Shown here piece after piece: positions 1-5,437 of a DNA stretch of 5,437 nucleotides. This DNA comes from Chloroflexota bacterium (GTDB lineage Bacteria > Chloroflexota > Dehalococcoidia > SHYB01 > JACPQI01): contig JACPQI010000059.1 in assembly GCA_016190545.1 (NCBI GenBank), positions 1 to 5,437 on the forward strand, read 5' to 3'. How positions within the stretch are numbered: position 1 is the first letter of the stretch; every line of letters begins with the position of its first letter. The translations under genes were made by a program, and so were the position numbers. A model generated the notes under the pieces. That model saw nothing but the letters and a program-made list of their open reading frames with translations. It searched no databases and had not been told where the DNA came from.

Positions 1-634
1 CCGTCTGGACCGGCGCAAAGGAGCGGCGATGAATGGGGCAGGGGCCCAGCGCTTGCAGGATGGCGAGGTGAGCCGAGGTGCCATAGCCCTTGTGCCGCTC
101 GAAGCCGTAGCCGGGGAACTGCCGGGCGTAGTCCACCATGAGCCGGTCCCGCGTCACCTTGGCGACGATGGAGGCTGCGGCAATGGAAGCGCACACGGTA
201 TCGCCGTCAGGCACGGCACGATAGGGGACGCGCAGGTCGGGCAGCCGTACGTTGTCGGTCAGCACGAAGTCGGGCGCGGGGTCAAGCCGCTCTATGGCCT
301 GGCGCATGGCGAGGCGGCAGGCGGCGGCGATACCAAGCTCGTCTAAGCGGTCGGTTTCTACCAGGCCAACACCCACGGCGACGGCGCAGCGCTCTATTGC
401 GGCGTAGGCGCGCTCGCGCTGGGCGGCGGAGAGCAACTTGCTGTCGCGCAGCAGCGCCGCCCACGGCGCAGAGGCGTCGATGGGCAGCACCACGGCGGCA
501 GCCAGCACCGGGCCTGCGATGGGTCCTCTGCCGACCTCGTCCACGCCAGCCGCACGGGTGTAGTCACGGAGCGCGAGGGCTTGCTCTTCATGGAAGGTGG
601 GACGCCTATGCGCGGGACTGCGCCGTCGCGCCAT
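1..634 (-). CDS. rnhB: Ribonuclease HII, 3' end cut by the window edge
   Basis: RNase HII is a cytoplasmic endonuclease that cuts the RNA strand of RNA-DNA hybrids and starts removal of misincorporated ribonucleotides. Translating the minus strand from the ATG at 634 gives 211 residues with no stop before the edge. The type-2 RNase H signatures are in order: VDEVGRGPIAGP (acidic residues D32 and E33), DSKLLS near 64-69, LTDN with D127, GDTVCASIAAASIVAKVTRD with D145, then GYGFERHKGYGT and the terminal HRRSFAPV. The D127-D145 spacing of 18 equals that of the E. coli D101-D119 pair, so the DEDD active site looks intact. HRRSF normally lies close to the C-terminus, so little is missing. The start is supported by GGAGG four bases upstream. 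It lies 52 bp downstream of mnmA on the same strand and may be co-transcribed, with a palindrome between. Identification is firm. Confidence 0.96.
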   Translation of the reverse strand, partial: MARRRSPAHRRPTFHEEQALALRDYTRAAGVDEVGRGPIAGPVLAAAVVLPIDASAPWAALLRDSKLLSAAQRERAYAAIERCAVAVGVGLVETDRLDELGIAAACRLAMRQAIERLDPAPDFVLTDNVRLPDLRVPYRAVPDGDTVCASIAAASIVAKVTRDRLMVDYARQFPGYGFERHKGYGTSAHLAILQALGPCPIHRRSFAPVQT

Positions 635-638
635 GGTG

Positions 639-643
639 CCTCC
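639..643 (-). promoter_or_regulatory. Ribosome-binding site of rnhB
   Basis: The minus strand reads GGAGG, a perfect Shine-Dalgarno core, four bases before the ATG at 634. It decides the rnhB start. The palindrome at 646-673 begins only two bases upstream of it, so a folded palindrome in the transcript would sit directly beside the ribosome-binding site. Confidence 0.75.
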
Positions 644-645
644 GC

Positions 646-673
646 GTAGGGGCGCAGCATGCTGCGCCCCTAC
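646..673. repeat. Perfect 28-bp palindrome between mnmA and rnhB (REP-like)
   Basis: The half-site GTAGGGGCGCAGCA is followed at once by its exact reverse complement TGCTGCGCCCCTAC: 14 bp per arm, no mismatch and no spacer. It starts 13 bp after the mnmA stop codon and ends 2 bp before the rnhB Shine-Dalgarno. As RNA it would form a very GC-rich hairpin after a few central bases open. No T-run follows on the minus strand, so it is not a canonical intrinsic terminator. A dispersed REP-like or MITE-like element is the likelier reading. Similar GTAGGGGC-flanked palindromes recur, from memory, in Chloroflexota genomes. Only one copy is seen here. Confidence 0.8.
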
Positions 674-686
674 TACGATGGAATGT

Positions 687-1811
687 CTATGATCCAGCCG
701 TGACAGCGGCGAGGGTGCGTGTGGCCTCTCCCTCCGTCACGACCCGCGCGATGGTCCCGCCGCCGAGCACTTCCTCACCCTGGTAGAACACCACGGCCTG
801 GCCGGGCGTGATGGCCCGCTGCGGCTCATCGAAGGCCAGTTCGGCGCACCCGTCGGCAAGGGCGTGGAGGGTGGCCGTCGCCTCGCTCGCCTTGTAGCGG
901 ATCTTGGCGGTCACGCTTGCTAGCCCCACAGGCGCCTGGCCGCTCACGTAGCTCACCCGCTCGGCCACGAGCCTGCGATGGCAGAGAGCGTCGTCAGTCC
1001 CGACCACCACCTGGTTGCGCTCGGCGTCGATGCGGACGACGTAATAGGGCCGCTCGGAGGTCAGCCCCAGGCCGCGCCGCTGGCCCACGGTGTAGGACTC
1101 GATGCCGTGATGCTTGCCCAGCACGCGCCCGCTCTCGTCCACGATGTCGCCCGGGCGCTGCGTGCCTTGCTTGGCGACGAAGTCGCGGTAGGTGCCGCGA
1201 GGAATGAAGCATATCTCCTGGCTGTCCGGCTTGGCGGCCACGGGCAGTCCGAACTGTGCGGCGACGTCGCGCGCCTGCTCCTTGGTCATATCGCCTAGCG
1301 GGAAGAGGATGTGGCGTAGCTGCTCCTGGGCCAGGTTGTAGAGGACGTAGCTCTGGTCCTTCCCGGCGTCCCGGGCCTTGAGCAGGTGGTAGCGCCCGTC
1401 GCTGTGCGCGAGGCGGGCGTAGTGGCCGGTGGCGATGAACTCAGCCTCCCAGGCCAGGGCGTGCCGGAGCAAGGAGGCGAACTTGAGCTTATCGTTGCAG
1501 GCGATGCAGGGGTGCGGCGTGCGGCCGCGCCGGTACTCCTGGACGAAGTAGTCGACGACCTGCTGCTGGAACTCGCGCTCGAAGTTGATGTAGTAATGCG
1601 GGAAGCCGGCGATCTGGGCCACCCGGCGCGCGTCGTCCACGTCCTCGATGCCGCAGCAGCGCCGCTGGTGCGGCGGCGCGCTGGGGTCTTCGTTGGTCCA
1701 CAGCCGCATGGTGACGCCCACCACGTCGTAGCCCGCCTGGTGCAACAGGCAGGCGGCGACGGAGGAATCAACCCCGCCGCTCATGGCTACGACAACGCGT
1801 GTGCGGGCCAT
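687..1811 (-). CDS. mnmA: tRNA-specific 2-thiouridylase MnmA
   Basis: MnmA makes the 2-thiouridine at wobble position 34 of tRNA-Lys, -Glu and -Gln, using ATP and a persulfide sulfur. The 374-residue product has the full family layout. A PP-loop SGGVDSS lies at 11-17 for adenylation. The catalytic cysteine C102 is in HPCIACN, with C105 following. The second catalytic cysteine C201 is in SQEICFIP. IATGHYARL is near 126-134, GKDQSYVLYNL near 150-160, and YTVGQRRGLGL near 240-250 opens the C-terminal beta-barrel region. Length and both cysteines match the E. coli enzyme (C102, C199). The frame stays open to an ATG at 1865, but the family begins a few residues before the PP-loop, so MARTRVVVAMSGG at 1811 is chosen. 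No Shine-Dalgarno precedes that ATG. rnhB follows on the same strand. A broken mobile-element locus lies upstream. Confidence 0.97.
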   Translation of the reverse strand: MARTRVVVAMSGGVDSSVAACLLHQAGYDVVGVTMRLWTNEDPSAPPHQRRCCGIEDVDDARRVAQIAGFPHYYINFEREFQQQVVDYFVQEYRRGRTPHPCIACNDKLKFASLLRHALAWEAEFIATGHYARLAHSDGRYHLLKARDAGKDQSYVLYNLAQEQLRHILFPLGDMTKEQARDVAAQFGLPVAAKPDSQEICFIPRGTYRDFVAKQGTQRPGDIVDESGRVLGKHHGIESYTVGQRRGLGLTSERPYYVVRIDAERNQVVVGTDDALCHRRLVAERVSYVSGQAPVGLASVTAKIRYKASEATATLHALADGCAELAFDEPQRAITPGQAVVFYQGEEVLGGGTIARVVTEGEATRTLAAVTAGS

Positions 1812-1819
1812 AGGAAAAC

Positions 1820-1831
1820 AGTATAAGTATA
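1820..1831 (-). promoter_or_regulatory. Candidate -10 elements of mnmA (possibly leaderless)
   Basis: On the minus strand two TATACT hexamers stand back to back, 14 and 8 bases before the mnmA ATG at 1811. Either could be a -10 box, which would place the transcript start within a few bases of the start codon. Possible -35 boxes (TTGCCC, minus of 1851-1856, and TTGGGC, minus of 1845-1850) give spacers of 19 bp, which is long. They overlap a small inverted repeat (arms TGCCC/GGGCA, 1844-1855). The lack of a Shine-Dalgarno agrees with a leaderless or nearly leaderless message. This is inference. Confidence 0.35.
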
Positions 1832-1885
1832 GGGCTTCTACCCTGCCCAAGGGCAAGCGAAGCAATACCTGCAGCCCAACTCGGT

Positions 1886-1949
<64 letters not shown>

Positions 1950-2038
1950 CGGGACCGGCGTGCGAATCTGGCTCGGGGTAGCGTAGCTTGGGCCCGACTC
2001 CCTGATTCTCCTCCTGACGCGTTAATTGTCCGTCCGCA

Positions 2039-2071
2039 GGTGGTAGCCTCCCGTGTCAGGGAGGAGCCACC
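2039..2071 (+). promoter_or_regulatory. Hairpin burying the ribosome-binding site of the recombinase
   Basis: CCTCCC (2047-2052) pairs with GGGAGG (2059-2064) around the hexaloop GTGTCA. After a small TAG/AG internal loop, GGTGG (2039-2043) pairs with CCACC (2067-2071). The GGGAGG strand is the Shine-Dalgarno of the GTG start at 2073, so the whole ribosome-binding site would lie in an 11-bp GC-rich stem that ends one base before the start codon. Such a structure would keep recombinase translation low unless it is melted or transcription starts inside it. The pairing is plain in the sequence; the regulatory role is inferred. Confidence 0.6.
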
Positions 2072-2072
2072 A

Positions 2073-2735
2073 GTGACCACGCTCTCTGAAGCCGTGGCAG
2101 CCTACAAGCTCTGCGCAAAGGCGGAAGGACTCAGCCCGAGAACCGTGGAGTGGGTCGCCTCCAGCATGCGCTATTTTAAGGAGTTCCTTGGTGGTGACGT
2201 GGCGGTTGACCAGGTCGCTGCCCACGACGTCCGGCGCTTCATCCTGGCCTGCCAGGAACGACCCCGGTGGAGCAAGCACCCGTTCTCCCGTCCCCAGGGG
2301 AAGCTCTCTCCCTACTCGGTGGCCAATTACGCACGTGGCATCAAGAGCTTCTTTTCCTACCTTGCGCGGGAAGGGTTTCTTGCTCATAACCCGCTGGCTG
2401 ACGTGAAGACACCCAGGGTGCCCAAGCGGATGGTGCCTATCCTCTCCGAACAGGAGGCCCAGCGGCTCTTGTCCCTGCCGGACAGGAAAACGGCCACCGG
2501 ATTCCGCGACTACGCGATGCTGCTGACGTTTATCGACACCACCGTGAGGTTGTCTGAGCTCGCTGGCCTTCGGGAGCAAGACGTGCTGCTTGAGCAAGGC
2601 TACCTCAAGGTACTGGGGAAAGGGAACCGAGAGCGGTTCGTTCCCATCGGGCAGAAGCTGGCCAAAACACTTCTTCTTTACAAGGCGCGCTACCGGCCCC
2701 AGGTGGTCGGCACCGACAGCTTCTTCCTGACCGGT
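2073..2735 (+). pseudogene. Tyrosine recombinase (XerC/D-like integrase), C-terminal part lost
   Basis: From the GTG at 2073, preceded by GGAGG eight bases upstream, about 220 residues read as a phage-type integrase. An N-terminal core-binding domain (about 1-110) contains LSPRTVEW, SVANYARGIKSFFSYLAREG and NPLADVKTPRVPK. The catalytic domain then starts with LSEQEAQRLLSLP. The first catalytic arginine is R159 in TTVRLSELAGL, and the beta-hairpin lysine is K183 in VLGKGNRERFVPIG. Recognisable recombinase ends at VVGTDSFFLT (about 2732). The H-x-x-R box, the second His/Trp and the nucleophilic Tyr are absent, so it cannot cut DNA. XerC/D proteins are near 300 residues, so roughly 80 are missing. 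The frame runs on to 3350, but that tail is the antisense of the dehydrogenase. The frame is also open back to 1884, and that head only translates the tRNA fragment. Its neighbour, the tRNA-Ala half, points to an integrated element. Confidence 0.88.
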
Positions 2736-2741
2736 GCCGAT
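2730..2741. other. Breakpoint joining two truncated genes tail to tail
   Basis: Recombinase homology on the plus strand ends at the Thr codon 2730-2732. Dehydrogenase homology on the minus strand ends at the Gly codon 2736-2738. Only three bases lie between the two codons. No direct repeats, IS ends or extra sequence are visible, which fits a simple deletion or end-joining event. A chimeric assembly would look the same. The exact base is uncertain by several nucleotides. Confidence 0.75.
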
Positions 2742-3395
2742 GAGTCCCCTGGTGTTGGGCAGGAGCGGCACGTGAACGGTGACGATGTCCGACTGCCGGA
2801 AGAGGTCGGCGAGCGACGAGACCAATTCGGCACCACGCTCCCCGGCCTGCTGCGGGGTCAGCGCCGGGTCGTAGGCCAGCACCCGCATATTGAAAGCAGC
2901 GCGGCACTTCCGGGTCACCAGGGAACCGATATGGCCCAAGCCGACGATGCCCAGGGTTTTCCCTTCCAACTCCACGCCTTTGAAACGGTCCTTGGGTTCC
3001 CACGCACCACCACTACGCAGAAAAGCGTCAGATTCCACAATGCGTTTGGTGAGGGCGATCATCAGGCCGATGGTGTGCTCGGCCACGGGAATGGGGGCCA
3101 CGCCAGGGGAGTTGAGGATAGGCAGCCCCATCTCCGTGGCGGCGGCGATGTCGAAGCAGTCGGCGCCGGAGCCGGTGGCGCTGAGCACTTCCAGATCCGT
3201 ACCCGCTTCCAGCACGCCCCGTCCGATGCGGATGGGGCTGCGTGCCACGATCGCATGGGCGCCGGGGAGCGTCTGCTTTACGGCCTCGGGTGTAGGCTCC
3301 TTGGGACGGACAATGTCCACTTCCTGGGCAAGGATGCGCTCGCCCTCTAGATGCATGAACGGGAACACCACAACGACTCTTTTTCGCTGACTCAT
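2736..3395 (-). pseudogene. D-2-hydroxyacid dehydrogenase (phosphoglycerate dehydrogenase-like), C-terminal part lost
   Basis: The family oxidises D-2-hydroxy acids, or reduces 2-keto acids, with NAD. The minus frame from the ATG at 3395 gives 220 recognisable residues. The first half of the substrate domain contains ARSPIRI, ATGSGADCFDIAAATEMG and NSPGVAPIPVAEHTIGLMIAL. The Rossmann loop GLGHIG is at 152-157 and D176 in LAYDP prefers NAD. VTVHVPLLPNTRGLIG is the last family match. The catalytic Arg, Glu and His that follow in complete enzymes (about 320 residues in single-module members) are absent, so it should be inactive. GAGGT six bases upstream supports this start over the one at 3446. 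The frame stays open to 2022, but that stretch is antisense of the recombinase. It shares strand with the CoA-transferases upstream, separated by 367 bp. The native substrate cannot be assigned. Confidence 0.87.
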
Positions 3396-3433
3396 ATGCC
3401 TACCTCGTTTCAGTGATGAGTAGTCATGTTCAA

Positions 3434-3447
3434 CTTGCTCTAGCAAG
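3434..3447. promoter_or_regulatory. Operator-like palindrome upstream of the dehydrogenase
   Basis: CTTGCT and AGCAAG flank a 2-bp centre (CT), giving a 12-of-14 symmetric site whose near edge is 38 bp upstream of the dehydrogenase ATG. Position and size suit a dimeric repressor or activator site near the promoter. No regulator gene is in view, and a chance palindrome of this size is possible. Confidence 0.3.
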
Positions 3448-3668
3448 CCAACAGGTCTTTCTCCTTGTTGAGGATCAGTCTCCTGGTCAATTTTCGCGTA
3501 CCTCGGAGCGGCAAATTCCCAATCGTGGCGCGCTACCCTGGCGGACTGGCAGAGGTTCCGGCCCTGACGCCTTACACTCCGTTATTCTAAGCAGCATTCA
3601 CAAAGTGACCACAGTGTATTAGAAGCAATTCTGTACGTCAACTGCAGGTATGCTCAACCTTAATCAAC

Positions 3669-3694
3669 GTGATCAAGAACGTGGTGATCAAGAA
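3669..3694. repeat. Two direct copies of an 11-bp motif, 15-bp period
   Basis: GTGATCAAGAA occurs at 3669-3679 and again at 3684-3694, separated by CGTG. The bases before the copies (AAC, then CGTG) also resemble each other. It lies about 275 bp upstream of the dehydrogenase start and 69 bp past the CoA-transferase stop. It could be tandem half-sites for a DNA-binding protein or a small slipped duplication. Confidence 0.5.
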
Positions 3695-3762
3695 TGCACG
3701 TTGGTGTAAACCGAGACCTTCTGGACCGCAGTGTGTTGATAAACAAAAATCCTCCCTCACCG

Positions 3763-5082
3763 TCAGAAGAGGCTCAGCGCCTCTTTTCGTAGCACGCTTC
3801 TGAAGTCCGGATGCGCGATAGAAGTGAGCTCAAGCGCCCTCTCGCGTTGAGTTTTGCCTCTCAGACACGCGATGCCGAACTCAGTTACCACGAAATCGGC
3901 CAACGCGCGAGGAACAGACACAATGGTACCGCCCGGCAACTGGGGTACAATACGGGAAACTGTGCCCTTCTGGGCAGTAGAAGGGAGCACAGTAATGCTG
4001 CGTCCTCCCTTGGACAAGAGAGCCCCGATAGTAAAAGGGACATTCCCACCTGACCCGCTGATGAGGAGCGGTCCGAGTGACTCGGATGCGATCTGTCCGG
4101 TGAGATCTACGGCGAGAGCGCTATTTATCGCCACCATATTATCGTGGGCGGCGATGACACGGGGGTCAAGTACATAGTCTGAGCAATAGAGCTCAAACAC
4201 GGGGTTCATATTTATGAACTCCATCTCTTCCTTTGTCCCTCCGCCTACTGCCGTCGCCACCGCCTTACCTTTGTGCAGAGTCTTGCGTTTGCCAGTTACC
4301 ACCCCGTTTCGGACTAACGTCGCGATGCCGCGAGGAGTGTTCTCAGAATGCCAACCTAGATCACCCTTGTCATTCAACACATTGAAGCGAGGGATACATT
4401 CGGACGCCCTGCCCAGCCCTATCTCGAGGGTATCGCCGTCTTTTATAAGAGAAGCAACGTGTTGAGCGATCCCTTCCTCAACCGTCCCTGGTTCCGTAAC
4501 ACCCCTTCCGAGCAAGTCTCCACCACCAGGTGTCTTTCCGCTAGAGAGGTGCTCTATGAAGTAATCAAATTCGGAAACATGAATAGAGTTGTCTCCATGC
4601 GTCCTGATGAAATTCTTATTCACCTCACCAATAGCAACCTTGGCTATCTTGACCAGGCTTTTCTTCGACCAGAGTGAGGCACCGAAACTACAATCCCCTT
4701 TTTCATCTGGAGGTGAGACCTGCAAGCAGACTACATCTATAGTCTTGTTCGCTCGCAGGGGTCGGTCCCCCGGAACAAGGTCCCCGACACAGAACTCGCA
4801 TCGTCGTTCCCTCACCGCCCTTTGGACTAGAGGAAATACAAACGGGACTTCTACTCGGAAAGAATCCTCCCAGCCGGGGCTGTACCAGGCAAAATCTGTT
4901 GTTACCCCTCGAACGTATAATGTGATGTTGTGCAACTCCTCTTTCCTCGCCGCCAGTGCCAGCCCAAAGGCTACCGGCTCAGGTCCACCACCACCAAACA
5001 CCACGTAGTCCCCTGATTTGACGACTTTTGCCGCCTCCTCAGCGGAAATCGACTTTCTCTCGTACTCTTCTCGCCAGTCCAT
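3763..5082 (-). CDS. CoA-transferase of the acetyl-CoA hydrolase/4-hydroxybutyrate CoA-transferase family
   Basis: These cytoplasmic enzymes move CoA between an acyl-CoA donor such as acetyl-CoA and a carboxylic acid through a glutamyl-CoA intermediate. The product has 439 residues, normal for the family. Visible signs are SAEEAAKVVKSGDYVVFGGG at the N-terminus, VSPPDEKGDCSFG near 122-134, IKDGDTLEIGLG near 213-224, and DLGWHSE with the likely catalytic glutamate E247. These are followed by GVVTGKRKTLHKGKAVAT, then SGSGGNVPFTIGALLSKGGRSITVLPST near 342-369, the CoA-binding glycine-rich region. RALADFVVTEFGIACLRGKTQRERALELTSIAHPDFR near 392-428 closes the fold. Some family positions differ: GGNVPF stands where GGQxDF is usual, and HSEN where HSEM or HTEM is common. 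The substrate may therefore not be 4-hydroxybutyrate. GGAG six bases before the ATG at 5082 fixes the start. A family III CoA-transferase lies upstream on the same strand. Confidence 0.9.
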   Translation of the reverse strand: MDWREEYERKSISAEEAAKVVKSGDYVVFGGGGPEPVAFGLALAARKEELHNITLYVRGVTTDFAWYSPGWEDSFRVEVPFVFPLVQRAVRERRCEFCVGDLVPGDRPLRANKTIDVVCLQVSPPDEKGDCSFGASLWSKKSLVKIAKVAIGEVNKNFIRTHGDNSIHVSEFDYFIEHLSSGKTPGGGDLLGRGVTEPGTVEEGIAQHVASLIKDGDTLEIGLGRASECIPRFNVLNDKGDLGWHSENTPRGIATLVRNGVVTGKRKTLHKGKAVATAVGGGTKEEMEFINMNPVFELYCSDYVLDPRVIAAHDNMVAINSALAVDLTGQIASESLGPLLISGSGGNVPFTIGALLSKGGRSITVLPSTAQKGTVSRIVPQLPGGTIVSVPRALADFVVTEFGIACLRGKTQRERALELTSIAHPDFRSVLRKEALSLF

Positions 5083-5339
5083 GCTCTGCTCCAGATTCCG
5101 AGCTTTATGACCAAGCTGGACGTTGTTCTCTACGGTTTAGAAATCTCCCCAGGGGCTCTCTACGTCCGCAGCTACTGTTGCGCTTAAGTGAGGGAACTCC
5201 TTCCAGCGCTGACTCTCAGCGAACTCACATATGCAGCTTGGCGCAGGAAACACGCGGTCTGGTGCCCATCTCGCTCATATTGTTGAGCCAGTAGGTATGG
5301 CAAGCCGGGCTAGAAAGCCCCGCGCCGTTTGTCTCGCCT
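5083..5339. other. Gap of 257 bp between the two CoA-transferase genes
   Basis: No gene is recognised here. The short open frame on the minus strand at 5225-5422 overlaps the CaiB/BaiF coding end in another frame and resembles nothing I know. The ribosome-binding site of the following CoA-transferase (GGAG, 5089-5092) is at its left end. A 5-bp hairpin (GGGCT, loop AGAA, AGCCC; 5307-5320) lies 20 bp past the CaiB/BaiF stop but has no T-run on the minus strand, so it is a weak terminator at best. The gap is long enough for a separate promoter; none stands out. Confidence 0.5.
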
Positions 5340-5437
5340 CTATGTTGCCATGATTGCACCGCTTGCCAGAAGCTCCCCAATTTTCGCCTCGGAGTAGTTG
5401 AGAAGGCGGCCAAGCACCTCACGAGTGTGCTGGCCCA
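5340..5437 (-). CDS. CaiB/BaiF (family III) CoA-transferase, C-terminal end only
   Basis: The minus strand entering from the right edge encodes GQHTREVLGRLLNYSEAKIG, then ELLASGAIMAT and a TAG stop at 5340-5342. This is the characteristic C-terminal tail of formyl-CoA transferase/CaiB-like enzymes: G-x-H-T-x-E-V-L, then LL-x-Y-S-x-x-x-I-x-x-L and a final G-A/V-I. These family III enzymes transfer CoA between acids through an aspartyl intermediate and act in the degradation of carnitine, oxalate, bile acids and aromatic acids. Only 31 residues are visible, so catalytic residues and substrate cannot be judged. The gene precedes another CoA-transferase of an unrelated fold on the same strand, 257 bp apart, which suggests a shared role in acid activation. 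Confidence 0.8.
   Translation of the reverse strand, partial: GQHTREVLGRLLNYSEAKIGELLASGAIMAT

Larger units (their letters stand above)
3396..3762. other. Intergenic stretch of 367 bp upstream of the dehydrogenase remnant
   Basis: No convincing gene is seen on either strand. The open frame at 3413-3622 on the plus strand has no family resemblance I recognise, and its start lacks a good ribosome-binding site. The stretch has lower GC than the genes to its left. It should contain the promoter and leader of the dehydrogenase, whose GAGGT ribosome-binding site is at 3402-3406, and the 3' end region of the CoA-transferase transcript. It contains a 14-bp hyphenated palindrome (3434-3447) and a pair of direct repeats (3669-3694), listed separately. 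No clear intrinsic terminator follows the CoA-transferase stop. Confidence 0.6.

Noticed and set aside
29..346. A 105-codon plus-strand frame over rnhB and similar plus-strand frames over mnmA
   Set aside because: They are antisense shadows of well-recognised minus-strand genes, open because of high GC, and show no protein family features of their own.
3413..3622. A 69-codon open frame on the plus strand in the intergenic stretch
   Set aside because: No recognisable motif, no good ribosome-binding site, and position over the presumed dehydrogenase promoter.
3767..3785. Hairpin AAGAGGC/GCCTCTT with a short T-run as a terminator
   Set aside because: The T-run follows only in the plus direction, where no gene ends. 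On the minus strand the hairpin lies over the last codons of the CoA-transferase and no T-run follows.
5225..5422. A 65-codon open frame on the minus strand at the right edge
   Set aside because: It overlaps the CaiB/BaiF coding end in another frame, and the CaiB/BaiF frame matches a known C-terminal signature.

Overview
The window is bacterial DNA of mostly high GC, about 68% in a line sampled from the left-hand genes and about 53% in a line sampled from the right-hand CoA-transferase. The gene content, the protein sequences and an intergenic REP-like palindrome suggest Chloroflexota, perhaps Dehalococcoidia. That assignment is recalled family resemblance, not a search result, and is tentative.

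Layout. The left third (1-1811) is ordinary core genome on the minus strand: mnmA (tRNA 2-thiouridylase), then rnhB (RNase HII), whose last codons lie off the left edge. A perfect 28-bp palindrome fills most of the 52-bp gap between them. The middle (about 1812-3395) is a scarred integration locus. It holds, in order, the 3' half of a tRNA-Ala(TGC) gene on the minus strand, a hairpin that buries a ribosome-binding site, a tyrosine recombinase on the plus strand that stops after about 220 residues, and a D-2-hydroxyacid dehydrogenase on the minus strand that also stops after about 220 residues. The two broken genes meet tail to tail near 2730-2741, and each has lost its essential catalytic residues. 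The right part (3396-5437) has visibly lower GC. It carries a 367-bp intergenic stretch with small repeats, a complete 439-residue CoA-transferase of the acetyl-CoA hydrolase/4-hydroxybutyrate CoA-transferase type, a 257-bp gap, and the last 31 residues of a CaiB/BaiF (family III) CoA-transferase entering from the right edge.

Reading. A mobile element probably integrated at the 3' end of a tRNA-Ala gene upstream of mnmA. A later deletion then removed the recombinase C-terminus, whatever cargo lay beyond it, and the C-terminus of a dehydrogenase gene. The two CoA-transferases and the dehydrogenase remnant may be part of a carboxylic-acid or hydroxy-acid utilisation cluster, but their substrates cannot be read from the sequence. 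I see no clearly new biological system. The most unusual objects are the double-truncation junction, the tRNA-derived scar with two opposed T-arm sequences, and the hairpin over the recombinase ribosome-binding site.
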